Notes under the pieces: model-generated | Databases searched by the model: none | What the model was told of the DNA's origin: nothing | What the model saw: only the letters and a program-made list of their open reading frames with translations | In this document: positions 1 through 9,210 of the stretch, piece after piece | Layout: every line of letters begins with the position of its first letter | Numbering within the stretch: position 1 is the first letter of the stretch | Assembly (NCBI RefSeq): GCF_003149675.1 | Contig: NZ_LWMS01000002.1 | Span: 1-49,914, forward strand | Origin: Methanosphaera cuniculi | Lineage (GTDB): Archaea > Methanobacteriota > Methanobacteria > Methanobacteriales > Methanobacteriaceae | Direction: 5' to 3' | Length of the DNA stretch: 49,914 bases | Program-made: the position numbers and the translations under genes

Positions 1-83
1 TAATTATATTTATATTTCTATTTTTATTTAATTTTATTCTATATTTTATATTAAATTAATAGAAATATTGTAAAAAAAAGTTT

Positions 84-100
84 AAAAAAAAGGTGGTAAT
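84..100 (-). terminator. C-rich plus T8 3'-end element after secG
   Basis: On the minus strand this reads ATTACCACC followed by eight T, about 40 bases after the secG stop. It is one of many copies of the same element after genes in this window. Its role as a terminator is inferred from position and the oligo-T tract. Confidence 0.55.
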
Positions 101-140
101 GTGTAAGTTTATTTATTACTTACTACTTTTTATAAAATAT

Positions 141-311
141 TTATATTGCTACATTGGTTGTGAATCTTAATGCTATACATATTAGCATAACTAGAATAAC
201 ACCTATTACCACTTGTGTTGGTGATAATTCAATACCATAGTTTTCATCATTAAAGTATCTTACAAGTCCTGCTCCACTTGCAGGTAGTGTTTTTTTGCTT
301 TCTTTAGCCAT
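141..311 (-). CDS. secG: Preprotein translocase subunit SecG (Sec61-beta)
   Basis: This 56-residue protein is the small beta subunit of the archaeal SecYEG protein-conducting channel in the cell membrane. The N-terminus carries the family pattern KKTLPASGAGLVRYF (about residues 6-20). A cytosolic linker follows, then one C-terminal membrane helix (about residues 32-51, VVIGVILVMLICIALRF). Length and topology match archaeal Sec61-beta, which is tail-anchored. The ATG follows a weak ribosome binding site (AGGAGAAAAACA). It lies downstream of thiC on the same strand, separated by about 230 bases, so it probably has its own promoter. The translation was made by hand codon by codon and runs cleanly to a TAA stop. 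Confidence 0.93.
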   Translation of the reverse strand: MAKESKKTLPASGAGLVRYFNDENYGIELSPTQVVIGVILVMLICIALRFTTNVAI

Positions 312-544
312 TGTTTTTCTCCTAAAATCATAAGAACTGATTTGTTTTAATATTGATTTTTATTGCGGTTTTTTCTTTATTTATTGAGCAAAATAAAATA
401 TATCTGATTTAATTTCAAGAACTAGAATTTTTCTTGAAATTTCTTTTTTTCATCTTAAAAAGATTATATATACTTATATATATTTTCAAATTATATTAAA
501 ACTTTGCATTATATACTACACTGCTTTTTTTTAATAAGAATTTT

Positions 545-1825
545 TTAATCTTTAACATGATCTTTAATCATTTTAAGAGCACAAAAGTCTCCACACATAC
601 TACACATCTGTTCATCTTCAACTTTTTGACTTTCATAATATTCACGTGCTGTATCAGGATCTATAGCAAGATTAAATTGTTTTTCCCAGTCAAATTCTTC
701 ACGTGCATGAGCCATGTCATTTTCATGTTTTATTGCTGATGGTAAACCTTTTGCTACATCTGATACTTGAGCTGCTATTTTTGATGCTATTACACCTTGT
801 TTTACATGTTCTTTATTTGGAATACATAGATGTTCTGCTGGTGTAACATAACATAAAAAGTCTGCTCCACTAGCCCCCGCAATACTTGCTCCTATTGCTG
901 CTGTTATATGATCATATCCTGGTGCAATATCAGTTACAAGTGGTCCAAGTACATAAAATGGTGCTCCATCACAGATTGTTTTTTGAATTTGCATATTTGC
1001 TTGAACTTGACGTATTGGTACATGTCCTGGTCCTTCTACCATAACTTGTACTCCAGCATCACGTGATCTTTTAACAAGACGACCAAGAGTTGTAAGTTCA
1101 CGTATTTGTGCTATGTCTGTTGCATCATGAGTACATCCAGGTCGTAGTCCATCACCTAGTGATAGTGTTACATCATATTCACGACATATTTCAAGAAGAT
1201 AATCATATTCTGAGTATAATGGATTTTCACACTCATTATGTACAATCCATGCAGCTGTAAGTGCACCTCCACGTGATACAATACCCATTAGGCGTTCTGA
1301 ATCTTTAACAGCATTTACTGAATCTTGTGTTATTCCACAATGTACTGTTATAAAGTCAACTCCTTGTTTTGCTTGATTTATTATTGTATCAAATAAGATG
1401 TCAGGATCCATATCTACAATTGCTTTTTCATCTTTTGAAGTTCTAACTCCTGCTTCATATAATGGTACTGTTCCAAGTGGTATGTCTGTACGACTTCGTA
1501 TTGCACGACGTATTTCATCAAGTTTTTCTCCTGTACTTAGATCCATCACAGCATCAGCACCATATTTTACTAGAATATCTAGTTTTTCAAGTTCATCATC
1601 TAAGCTTTCTTGTTCTGTTGATGATCCTATATTTGCATTTATTTTTGTCTTTAGGCTTTCTCCAATACCTGTAGGATGAGTATTTGCTGTAATATTTTTT
1701 GGTATTACTACTTTTCCACAAGCAATAAGTCTTCGTAGTTTTTCAACATCTACATTTTCATCTTCTGCTACTTGTATCATCTCAGGGGTTATATTTCCCA
1801 TTTTTGCTTGTTCTAATTGTGTCAC
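545..1825 (-). CDS. thiC: ThiC-family radical SAM enzyme, copy 1 (phosphomethylpyrimidine synthase)
   Basis: ThiC converts aminoimidazole ribotide to hydroxymethylpyrimidine phosphate for thiamine synthesis, using S-adenosylmethionine and a 4Fe-4S cluster. The 426-residue protein is the short form typical of archaea. Visible landmarks are the TGIGESLKTKINANIG block near residue 52, the VEGPGHVPI block near residue 268, and a C-terminal cluster motif CSMCGDFC. That cluster spacing is CX2CX3C, one residue shorter than the CX2CX4C usually quoted for bacterial ThiC. The start is GTG, chosen because GGAGAG lies six bases upstream. A second copy lies at 26587-27891. One of the pair may be BzaF-like (5-hydroxybenzimidazole synthase, a ThiC paralogue); the sequence alone does not decide which. 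Confidence 0.88.
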   Translation of the reverse strand: MTQLEQAKMGNITPEMIQVAEDENVDVEKLRRLIACGKVVIPKNITANTHPTGIGESLKTKINANIGSSTEQESLDDELEKLDILVKYGADAVMDLSTGEKLDEIRRAIRSRTDIPLGTVPLYEAGVRTSKDEKAIVDMDPDILFDTIINQAKQGVDFITVHCGITQDSVNAVKDSERLMGIVSRGGALTAAWIVHNECENPLYSEYDYLLEICREYDVTLSLGDGLRPGCTHDATDIAQIRELTTLGRLVKRSRDAGVQVMVEGPGHVPIRQVQANMQIQKTICDGAPFYVLGPLVTDIAPGYDHITAAIGASIAGASGADFLCYVTPAEHLCIPNKEHVKQGVIASKIAAQVSDVAKGLPSAIKHENDMAHAREEFDWEKQFNLAIDPDTAREYYESQKVEDEQMCSMCGDFCALKMIKDHVKD

Positions 1826-1969
1826 AATTTACTCTCCAAAAATTTAGTCAATTTATAAAATATATATAATCTTAAAATATTTTTTTTCTTAAAATAATTT
1901 CTATATCAAATATTATATTATAGTTCTAATTTATGTAAAATATAAAATATATATTTTCAAAAAAAGATT

Positions 1970-1990
1970 AAAAAAAAGGAAGATAAGAAG
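1970..1990 (-). terminator. TTCC plus T8 3'-end element after the marker-8 gene
   Basis: The minus strand reads CTTATCTTCC followed by eight T, shortly after the stop of the marker-8 gene. It is a weaker member of the recurrent C-rich plus T8 element. Confidence 0.45.
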
Positions 1991-2010
1991 TTTTTAAAGT
2001 AGTTATTTAT

Positions 2011-2859
2011 TTAAAGTAGTGGATTTGGTATATCTTCATCATTTTGTGGATATACATTTATACTTAGATCTTTTCCGGTTTTACGTAATCTATCATCAAG
2101 TAGTTTGTGTCCAGCTTCAGATGTTGCATACATTGATACTTTATCTCCATAATAGTAAGCTTTATTTTTTTGTGCATATTTACGTACATATTCTGATGCA
2201 CATCCTGATACAATATCAGCATATTCAAATACATCTTTTATTTCATCTTCTGTTGCTGATGTTGTATGTGCTACAAGTATGTATATTGTTACATCATCTG
2301 GTAAATTCATTTCACGTATTTGTTTAATGAGTGGTGATGGTAGTATGGTTATGGCTATTTTTTTGTATCCTTTATCTAATGCCATTTTAAGACCTGCTAT
2401 TGGATCAAGTGATGCAGTTTTAGGATCTAGAACATTTTCTATTCCTACATTTTCTATTACTTCTGGTATTGGTGTAGTACTAACTAGTGCTGATACTCGT
2501 CCTCCTACTCCTTGGATTATTTCAGGATCATCCATTAATAGTGTTCCTACTCCATCACATGCTCCTACTACTACATCTATATTTCCAAGTTCTTTGTTTG
2601 TTTTTAGTATTTCTGATATTCCTACAGATAGCATGTCATCTAGGCGTACTTTTCTTTGTGGTGTACACATTCCAAAGTCATCTATTCTATATTGAATGTT
2701 TTTCTTTATTGCTTCTGGTGTTATTTTTTCCATTTTATGATATTTATTAAATATTGGGCAGTAGTCTATTTCAGGTTGTTCTACTTTTGTTACTTTTCCA
2801 TTTTCTATTGTTACTTTTGCTCTTCCTATTGCTTCAATTACGTGTTTATCTTTAATCAT
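2011..2859 (-). CDS. mmp8: Methanogenesis marker protein 8 (DUF2099 family)
   Basis: This 282-residue soluble protein resembles the methanogenesis marker 8 family, found almost exclusively in methanogens and of unknown biochemical role. Recognisable blocks are the N-terminal region with YCPIFNKYH (about residues 33-41), the FGMCTPQRKVRLDD block (about 62-75), VVVGACDGVGTLL (about 96-108) and DIVSGCASEYVRKYA (about 214-228). Several cysteines sit in these conserved blocks (C34, C65, C100, C219). That is compatible with metal or cluster binding but not proof of it. It lies on the same strand as thiC and secG, with about 185 bases between it and thiC. The assignment rests on recalled family similarity, not a search. 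Confidence 0.78.
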   Translation of the reverse strand: MIKDKHVIEAIGRAKVTIENGKVTKVEQPEIDYCPIFNKYHKMEKITPEAIKKNIQYRIDDFGMCTPQRKVRLDDMLSVGISEILKTNKELGNIDVVVGACDGVGTLLMDDPEIIQGVGGRVSALVSTTPIPEVIENVGIENVLDPKTASLDPIAGLKMALDKGYKKIAITILPSPLIKQIREMNLPDDVTIYILVAHTTSATEDEIKDVFEYADIVSGCASEYVRKYAQKNKAYYYGDKVSMYATSEAGHKLLDDRLRKTGKDLSINVYPQNDEDIPNPLL

Positions 2860-2953
2860 TTTTGCATCCTTTCTTTATTTTTTTTTATGTGTATTTATTA
2901 TATTTTTTTTTAGTATTTTTAATTTTTAGTTTGTGAGTTATGAAACCATAAAA

Positions 2954-2961
2954 TATAAATA
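2954..2961 (+). promoter_or_regulatory. TATA box of the tRNA-Met gene
   Basis: TATAAATA lies about 37 bases before the mature tRNA 5' end, so transcription would start about 15 bases upstream of it. Purines (GAAACC) in the preceding bases could serve as the BRE. Confidence 0.5.
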
Positions 2962-2994
2962 TGACTTTAAAGATATCTATTACTAAGTAGCCAC

Positions 2995-3105
<111 letters not shown>

Positions 3106-3347
3106 TATACTATTAAAAATAATAGTATGAGTAGTAAAATCTTTAATAAAATATAAAAATGTTATTTAACATTTACAATATTTTTTTCTTATTTTTATAA
3201 ATACTAATTTTTTCTTAAATTTCAATATTATAATTCTATGATTTAATCATTTTTTTTATACATGATATATTAACAATTGTTATATTAGTTAAATGATATA
3301 AATAATTAATTAAGAAAATCCAAGAAAAAATAAAGGATGAATATATT

Positions 3348-4082
3348 ATGGTAAATCTATATGATGAAATGATAACAAGACAAAAAGAAATATTTACAAC
3401 CACACAACAAGAAAAACTTAAAAATACACCTGTATGTATAATAGGATGTGGAGGTCTTGGTGGTTCTGTAATTGAACAATTAATACGTGTTGGATTTGAA
3501 AATTTAACAATAGTCGATGAGGATGTATTTGATAAAACTAATATGAATCGTCAACTAAGATCAAATATTGACACAATAGATAAGCCAAAATCACAAATAA
3601 CAAAAACTTACATAAAAAAAATAAATCCTAATGCTAATATTACCTCATATAATATGAAAGTAGATATGGATAATGTTTCAGATATTATAAGTAACTCTAA
3701 AATTGTAATTGATGCTGTTGATAATATATTTACACGTGTATTAATCTCACGTTTTTGTTATGATAATAAGCTTTTATTTATTCATGCTGCAATTGATGAA
3801 ACCACAGGACAACTTACATCATTTAATCATAATACACCTACATATGAGGAACTTTTTAATCTTAAATCAAAAAATATGTCAATAAATGAAGCATGTGAAT
3901 ATTATAATAATATTAATTTTAGAAAACCTCAAGTTTTAGGTACAACTGCTGCTATTTTTGGATGTTTAGAGGTTAATGAGGTTATTAAACATGTTTTAAA
4001 ATTAGATGATAGGATTTTAGCTCCTAATCTTTTACAATGGGATGTTTTTAGTCCTTTATCTTTAGATATTATTGAACTTTAA
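3348..4082 (+). CDS. E1-like adenylyltransferase (ThiF/MoeB/HesA family)
   Basis: Family members adenylate the C-terminal glycine of a ubiquitin-like or sulfur-carrier protein using ATP-Mg. The 244-residue protein has the nucleotide-binding loop GCGGLGGSV (about residues 34-42), the DEDVFDKTNMNRQ block (about 57-69) that carries the conserved Arg/Asn contacts, and VIDAVDN (about 116-122). The paired CxxC zinc motifs of MoeB/ThiF are not evident, and the region between about 160 and 200 is divergent. The substrate carrier therefore cannot be named. It is monocistronic, preceded by tRNA-Met and followed by an AT-rich gap before glnA. The start ATG follows AGGATGA. Possible roles are tRNA thiolation, cysteine or thiamine sulfur transfer, or sampylation-like activation. 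Confidence 0.8.
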   Translation: MVNLYDEMITRQKEIFTTTQQEKLKNTPVCIIGCGGLGGSVIEQLIRVGFENLTIVDEDVFDKTNMNRQLRSNIDTIDKPKSQITKTYIKKINPNANITSYNMKVDMDNVSDIISNSKIVIDAVDNIFTRVLISRFCYDNKLLFIHAAIDETTGQLTSFNHNTPTYEELFNLKSKNMSINEACEYYNNINFRKPQVLGTTAAIFGCLEVNEVIKHVLKLDDRILAPNLLQWDVFSPLSLDIIEL

Positions 4083-4396
4083 TACATTTTTTACTATCTT
4101 TTTATGTTAGATTATAAAGTTTATTAGACTTCATGTTTTTATTAGAAATTTAATAGTTGTTTATAGTATTTTATTGTATTTTTTTTATATTTTTACTTTT
4201 TTGTGCTTATTTTTTTCTATTTTTTATTTCTTTTTTTATATAAATTTTTAAATATATTTTAATTACATATATAATAATATTATTTGAATTATGATAATAT
4301 GAGTTTGAAACTTTTTTATGAGTTTAGTTTTAAATAGAGACTAGTTTCAAGGTTTTTTATCATTTTTTTATTTTAATAAAGTAATTATTCAAAATA
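4083..4396. other. AT-rich intergenic region upstream of glnA
   Basis: No gene is visible. An 8-base inverted repeat, TTGAAACT (4305-4312) with AGTTTCAA (4343-4350), is followed by a T-rich stretch. It could be a terminator for the E1-like gene or part of glnA control. Confidence 0.4.
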
Positions 4397-4405
4397 TTTA
4401 AATAC
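4397..4405 (+). promoter_or_regulatory. Putative glnA TATA box
   Basis: TTTAAATAC lies about 30 bases upstream of the NrpR operator, so transcription would start near 4425. The leader to the ATG would be about 155 bases, which is long; a second promoter nearer the gene is possible. Confidence 0.4.
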
Positions 4406-4432
4406 TATTACTTTAAAAAATAAGCACAAGTA

Positions 4433-4446
4433 GGAAAAGGGCTTCC
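4433..4446 (+). promoter_or_regulatory. NrpR operator, GGAA-N6-TTCC
   Basis: The sequence GGAAAAGGGCTTCC exactly matches the operator consensus bound by the methanogen nitrogen repressor NrpR. It sits just downstream of the predicted transcription start of glnA, as in characterised NrpR-controlled promoters. The nrpR gene itself is downstream of glnA. The match is seen directly; the regulation is inferred. Confidence 0.85.
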
Positions 4447-4567
4447 GACTATATGTATTTTTATTTAAGAAGAATAAAAAAAAATCATGAAAAAAACCCA
4501 AACTAGGAAAAAAAATATAAAAGAAAACCTTCAAAAAAAACACAAAAACAAAAGAATAATTTAACTT

Positions 4568-4573
4568 AGGTGA
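4568..4573 (+). promoter_or_regulatory. Ribosome binding site deciding the glnA start
   Basis: AGGTGA lies eight bases before ATG 4582. The in-frame GTG at 4570 falls inside this site, so it is not the start. Confidence 0.7.
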
Positions 4574-4581
4574 AAATTTTT

Positions 4582-5919
4582 ATGTCAAAAAGAGATGACA
4601 AAATAGATGAAATTGTCAAAGCAATAGACGAATACGGTTCAAAATTTTTAAGATTCCAATTTGTAGATATACATGGAACACCAAAAAACTTATCAGTATC
4701 ACTAAACCGACCAGATGATGTAGAACACATTATAGAAGATGGACTACTATTTGATGGATCATCCGTACCAGGATTTGTAGGAATCAACGATAGTGACCTC
4801 GCATTAAAACCGGATCTCAGCACATTTTCAACACTCCCATGGAGACCAGATGAAAAAGGAGCATGCAGATTCATATGTGATGTATATAATATAGATGGAA
4901 CACCATTTGAAGGCGATCCAAGAGGAGTACTTAAAAAATCACTCAAAAAAGCAGAAGAAAGAGGATACCAATTCAACATGGGTCCTGAACCTGAATTCTT
5001 CTTAATTGAACAAGATGAAAAAGGAAACTACAAACCAGCAGACGATGCAGAATACTTCGATGTAGAGCCACTAGATCAAGGGCTAGATGTAAGAAAAGAA
5101 ATAGTACTCGGACTTGAAAAACTAAACTTCAACATAGAAGTAAGCCACCACGAAGTAGCACCAGGACAACATGAAATAGACTTCAGATTTGATGATGCAC
5201 TAAAAACAGCAGATGCAGTAGTAACATTCAAACAAGCAATCAAAGCAATGGTAGACAACCTTGGATATCAAGTAACATTTATGCCAAAACCATTCTTTGG
5301 AATAAATGGAAGTGGAATGCACTGTAACCAAAGTCTATTTAAAGATGGAAAAAACATATTCTACGACCCAGATACAGAAACACAACTCTCCCAAGAAGCA
5401 ATGTACTTCATTGGAGGACTACTTGAACATGCAAAAGCATTATCAGCAATACTCTCACCAACAATTAACTCATACAAAAGACTTGTACCAGGATATGAAG
5501 CACCATGCTACATAGCATACGGATTAAGAAACAGAAGTACACTACTAAGAATACCAGCATCCCGTGGAATTGGAACAAGAATTGAATGCAGATCACCAGA
5601 TCCATCATGTAACCCATACTTAGCATTTGCAGTACTACTTGAAGCAGGACTTGATGGAATGGATAATAAAATTGACCCAGGAGAACCAACAGAATTCAAT
5701 GCATTTTCACTAACACAAGATGAACTAGCAGAACAAGGAATAGAAACACTACCAACCAGCCTCTGGGAAGCATACCACTCTCTAGAAAAAGACGAAGTAG
5801 TTAAAAATGCACTAGGAGATTATGTATACAACCAATTCTACAATATAAAAAGAGCAGAATGGGATGACTACAGAATACAAGTATTTGACTATGAACGTGA
5901 AAAATTCCTAAACATCTAA
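4582..5919 (+). CDS. glnA: Glutamine synthetase, type I
   Basis: GlnA condenses glutamate and ammonia to glutamine with ATP and is the main ammonium-assimilating enzyme. The 445-residue protein matches GS-I. Landmarks are the beta-grasp motif with [11 protein letters not shown] (about residues 56-66), GPEPEFFL (about 134-141), the [13 protein letters not shown] block (about 189-201), NGSGMHCNQ (about 242-250) and [10 protein letters not shown] (about 317-326). The C-terminal part ends in [11 protein letters not shown]. The start is ATG 4582, decided by the AGGTGA site. Its promoter carries a perfect NrpR operator, and nrpR lies about 350 bases downstream on the same strand. A hairpin and C-rich T7 element follow the stop. 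Confidence 0.97.
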   Translation: MSKRDDKIDEIVKAIDEYGSKFLRFQFVDIHGTPKNLSVSLNRPDDVEHIIEDGLLFDGSSVPGFVGINDSDLALKPDLSTFSTLPWRPDEKGACRFICDVYNIDGTPFEGDPRGVLKKSLKKAEERGYQFNMGPEPEFFLIEQDEKGNYKPADDAEYFDVEPLDQGLDVRKEIVLGLEKLNFNIEVSHHEVAPGQHEIDFRFDDALKTADAVVTFKQAIKAMVDNLGYQVTFMPKPFFGINGSGMHCNQSLFKDGKNIFYDPDTETQLSQEAMYFIGGLLEHAKALSAILSPTINSYKRLVPGYEAPCYIAYGLRNRSTLLRIPASRGIGTRIECRSPDPSCNPYLAFAVLLEAGLDGMDNKIDPGEPTEFNAFSLTQDELAEQGIETLPTSLWEAYHSLEKDEVVKNALGDYVYNQFYNIKRAEWDDYRIQVFDYEREKFLNI

Positions 5920-5926
5920 AAATTAG

Positions 5927-5975
5927 GGTATTTATATGAAAAATACCTAAAATTTAACCTCCCATACCTTTTTTT
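5927..5975 (+). terminator. glnA terminator: hairpin, C-rich element and T7
   Basis: GGTATTT and AAATACC form a seven-pair hairpin (5927-5947). TTAACCTCCC and then seven T follow. This is the clearest composite example of the window's recurrent 3'-end element. Confidence 0.6.
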
Positions 5976-6275
5976 CATACTTTCAAAAATCTTCTAAAAA
6001 AATCCTAATTTAAACATCAAAAAAAATACATATAAAAGAAAAAAAATAGAAGCTAAAATTTAAAATAATTTTTTTAAAACTAATAAAAGAAGATTTAAAA
6101 TAAAATATAGAATTCTCTTTTTTCACATGGAAAAAAACTAAGTCCTTTTAATATTTACAAAAATAAATAATCCAAAAAAAATCTTAAACTCCAAAAAAAT
6201 GAAAAAAGAACTTAAAAAAAAACTAAAAAATATATGTAAAAACAACTTAAAAAAGGGGATGTGATTACTATTTCT
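5976..6275. other. glnA-nrpR intergenic region
   Basis: About 300 bases of A-rich sequence with no open reading frame worth calling and no exact GGAA-N6-TTCC match found by eye. It presumably carries the nrpR promoter. Confidence 0.4.
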
Positions 6276-7961
6276 ATGAAACAAGAAACAGATATGAAAA
6301 TGATGGAAATCTTACGTATACTCTATAATAAAAATGAAATACTAGGAGCTAAAGTCATATCAGAAGAACTAGAAAAACGTGGATATTCACTAGGAGAACG
6401 AGCAGTACGATATCATATGCACATACTTGATGAAAAAGAACTAACAGAAAAAGTAGGCTATAAAGGACGTAAGATAACTAAAAAAGGTATAGAAGAACTA
6501 AAAAAAGGACTAATATATGACCAAGTAGATTTCACATCCTCCCTTTTCCAGGAAAAAATGTATAATGTAACACTTGAACCTCGTACATCTAAAGGATCTG
6601 TTATTGTAAATCTTTCATCAATAAATGATCTTGAAAGTATAAAACCAATAATCAATGATGTATTTGATGTAGGACTAGCTGTAAGTGACAGATATAACAT
6701 TATACAAAAAGATGATAAAAAATACATAGAAACTGTATGTGGAACAACAATAGATGGAGTATTTCAGAAAAAAGGAATAATATCAAAACCTATTTGTGGT
6801 GGACTTCTTCAAATTGAAGATAACATGCCAATAAACTTTATTGAACAAATATCTTATACAAAAACTTCAATAACACCACTTGAAGCATTTACAGGACAAG
6901 GATCAACATCAGTACTTGATGTAATAAGTAGTGGTACAGGTGTAATACCTGCAAACTTCCGTATGATACCAGCAGTTAAAAAACCTGAAGCTATACATAT
7001 TCTAAATCAACTTGCAAAAATTGGAATATCTGGTGTTATAACAATGGGTGAAGTAGGAAAATCAGTACTTGGAATACCAGTAAATGATGGAATGATAGGA
7101 ATTGCAATAATAGGTGGTGTAGCTCCACTTTGTGCTGCACAAGAGGAAGGATTTGATCTTAATGTTAAACTTGCTGATACTTCTGTTGAATATAGTAGTA
7201 TGAAATCTGATAATCTCTACACACCAAAATTACCATTTAAAGCAGCACATTCAAAAGTAGATGAAGTAAGATTCTTAATGAACAAGATATATAATATAAT
7301 CTCAGAAGTAACATATGATGTAAATAAAGAACAAGGAAATGTAATAACAAACATATCCTATCTAAAACGTGAATATCTTGATGATGCAATAGAAATAATG
7401 AATGAAGTATATAAGAAAAAACCAGAATACTGTGTGGGAAATAAGTACTCAGTAATTAATGCAAAAGATAATATGGTAGGAATTGCAACACTATGTAGTT
7501 TAACTGTTGATGGAATCCTTACAAATCATGGAGTAAGTTCAACACCAGAATATAGTGGTGTACTTGATATTTATGGAAATAATAAAAGATTCATTGATCT
7601 TATATCCTATGAAGGCTCATCAATAGATCCACATGAAATATTTATTAAAAAGAACATGCAAAACATTCAAGGATCACTAGATGATGATGGAAAAATACTA
7701 GCAAGTGTACATACAGTACCATATATAGCACGTGATATGACAATAGATATATTTGAATTACTTGAAGATTCAGGACTAGGAGCATTAAATGTTGGAAAAC
7801 CAAATGAATATACATATAATGCACGTGTTGAAAAATATAACTTTGGATATGTACTTTCAGGTGGACTTAATCCAATAGCAGCAGTTCATGAAAAAGGCAT
7901 ACCTGTTGATGTAAAATCACTTGAAACAATAATGGACTACAACCTATTTGAAGAATTATGA
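6276..7961 (+). CDS. nrpR: NrpR, global nitrogen repressor
   Basis: NrpR represses nitrogen-assimilation genes such as glnA and nif by binding GGAA-N6-TTCC, and 2-oxoglutarate releases it. The protein begins with a winged-helix domain (about residues 5-70, with the recognition segment YSLGERAVRYHMHIL). Two successive NrpR (DUF128) domains follow, visible as repeated elements such as GTTIDGVFQKKGI and LTVDGILTNHGV. This two-domain form is used as a single-polypeptide repressor in Methanobacteriales and Methanococcales. ATG 6276 gives 561 residues; an in-frame GTG at 6261 is possible but sits too close to the GGGGATGTGAT site. It lies directly downstream of its predicted target glnA. Confidence 0.95.
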   Translation: MKQETDMKMMEILRILYNKNEILGAKVISEELEKRGYSLGERAVRYHMHILDEKELTEKVGYKGRKITKKGIEELKKGLIYDQVDFTSSLFQEKMYNVTLEPRTSKGSVIVNLSSINDLESIKPIINDVFDVGLAVSDRYNIIQKDDKKYIETVCGTTIDGVFQKKGIISKPICGGLLQIEDNMPINFIEQISYTKTSITPLEAFTGQGSTSVLDVISSGTGVIPANFRMIPAVKKPEAIHILNQLAKIGISGVITMGEVGKSVLGIPVNDGMIGIAIIGGVAPLCAAQEEGFDLNVKLADTSVEYSSMKSDNLYTPKLPFKAAHSKVDEVRFLMNKIYNIISEVTYDVNKEQGNVITNISYLKREYLDDAIEIMNEVYKKKPEYCVGNKYSVINAKDNMVGIATLCSLTVDGILTNHGVSSTPEYSGVLDIYGNNKRFIDLISYEGSSIDPHEIFIKKNMQNIQGSLDDDGKILASVHTVPYIARDMTIDIFELLEDSGLGALNVGKPNEYTYNARVEKYNFGYVLSGGLNPIAAVHEKGIPVDVKSLETIMDYNLFEEL

Positions 7962-8186
7962 GAAATTACCATAGTTATTATAAAACAAATAATAATAATG
8001 TATGTTATTTATCAAAATAACTTTAATAAATCTTAATTTTCTTAGATTTTTTTAAATTATTTGTTATTTCATAAATCAAGAGGTATAACAGACGTTATTT
8101 AAATAAATATTTATATTACATTAAAGAAAGATAATGAATAATATAATATTAGTGTTTGGTTTTTATAATGTGTGGTGTAAAAAGAA

Positions 8187-8372
8187 ATGGTTAATTTTAA
8201 CAAACAGCTATGTAATGGAATAGATAAATGTGAATCAAATGGTGTATGTATAGTGGTATGTGCACTAGATGCAATAGAAAATATAAATAATTACCCAAAG
8301 ATAAATGAAGATGCATGCACAGAATGTGAATTATGCGTAAGAAACTGTCCAAATAGAGCATTTTCATTATAA
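8187..8372 (+). CDS. Small ferredoxin-like protein with an atypical first cluster motif
   Basis: This 61-residue protein has two ferredoxin-type cysteine sets. The second is normal: CTECELCVRNCP (residues 44-55). The first is stretched: C9, C15, C21 and C25, where C15-X5-C21-X3-C25 replaces CX2CX2CX3C and the usual proline after the last cysteine is alanine. It could still bind a 4Fe-4S cluster if C9 takes part, or might bind a different cluster. The start ATG follows GGTGT. It appears monocistronic, between nrpR and hexuloisomerase, and is closed by a C-rich T7 element. A role in electron transfer is inferred; the partner is unknown. Confidence 0.82.
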   Translation: MVNFNKQLCNGIDKCESNGVCIVVCALDAIENINNYPKINEDACTECELCVRNCPNRAFSL

Positions 8373-8375
8373 AAA

Positions 8376-8394
8376 CTCTAACCTTCCTTTTTTT
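8376..8394 (+). terminator. C-rich plus T7 3'-end element after the ferredoxin gene
   Basis: CTCTAACCTTCC followed by seven T begins four bases after the stop codon. Confidence 0.5.
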
Positions 8395-8569
8395 ATATTA
8401 ATATAACAAACTTCTTTTTTTTTAATAAATAACAAAATTAAATAATCATTTTAAATAAATATAATAACAACAAAGTGATTAAAAAAACATTTTATTATCT
8501 TATTATTTTTTCATACAAAATGAAGTAGTAAGAAAAAAAATTAAAAGAATTTTATAGGAAATAAATACT

Positions 8570-9154
8570 ATGATTTATGATGATGCATTAAATGACATAA
8601 TAGAAAACGTAACAAAAACAACAAAAAATGTTAAAGATGAAGAAGTTACTCAAATGACAAAAATGCTAGAAGATGTAGAGAATATTTTTGTTATGGGACT
8701 TGGACGTTCAGGACTTGTTGCACGAGCATTTGCAATGCGTTTAATGCATCTAGGATTAAGTGTATATGTAGTAGGTGAAACCACAACTCCTGCAATATGT
8801 GAAAATGATTGTTTACTTGCAATATCAGGATCTGGAGAAACAAGTCACATAATAAGCACAACAGAAATAGCAAAAGGTATAGGATCAAAAATAATAGCAA
8901 TTACATCATATCCTGAAAGTACATTAGGAAAACTATCAGATATCATAATACAACTTCAAGGAAGAACAAAAATAGATGCAGAAAACGATTATACCTCACG
9001 TCAAATTAGTGGAATGCACCAAACACTCTCCCCTATGGGAACAATTTTTGAAATAAGTGCACTAATATTCCTAGATTCAATAATAGCACAAATGATGGAT
9101 GATCTTGGACAAACAGAAAAAGATCTTAAAGCTCGTCACACTGTACTTGAATAA
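8570..9154 (+). CDS. hxlB: 6-phospho-3-hexuloisomerase
   Basis: The enzyme interconverts 6-phospho-3-hexulose and fructose 6-phosphate. In methanogens lacking a full pentose phosphate pathway, this reaction run in reverse supplies pentoses and formaldehyde. The 194-residue protein is a single SIS domain: the nucleotide-sugar fold motif [16 protein letters not shown] (about residues 43-58), [12 protein letters not shown] (about 84-95) and the catalytic region near the C-terminus with [13 protein letters not shown]. Length fits the family (about 180-200). It is preceded by a weak AGGA site and is monocistronic, ending at a C-rich T8 element facing the convergent small gene at 9209-9496. The partner hexulose-phosphate synthase is not in the window. 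Confidence 0.92.
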   Translation: MIYDDALNDIIENVTKTTKNVKDEEVTQMTKMLEDVENIFVMGLGRSGLVARAFAMRLMHLGLSVYVVGETTTPAICENDCLLAISGSGETSHIISTTEIAKGIGSKIIAITSYPESTLGKLSDIIIQLQGRTKIDAENDYTSRQISGMHQTLSPMGTIFEISALIFLDSIIAQMMDDLGQTEKDLKARHTVLE

Positions 9155-9182
9155 AAAAAAATAGAAAAAAAAGAAAAAATAC

Positions 9183-9210
9183 TTAACCACCCATTTTTAC
9201 ACTTTTTTTT
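9183..9210 (+). terminator. C-rich plus T8 3'-end element after hxlB
   Basis: TTAACCACCCA is followed by a short T5 and then exactly eight T. It lies about 30 bases after the hxlB stop, in the convergent gap. Confidence 0.6.

Noticed and set aside
4570-4581. GTG start for glnA at 4570
   Set aside because: The GTG lies within the AGGTGA ribosome binding site of ATG 4582.
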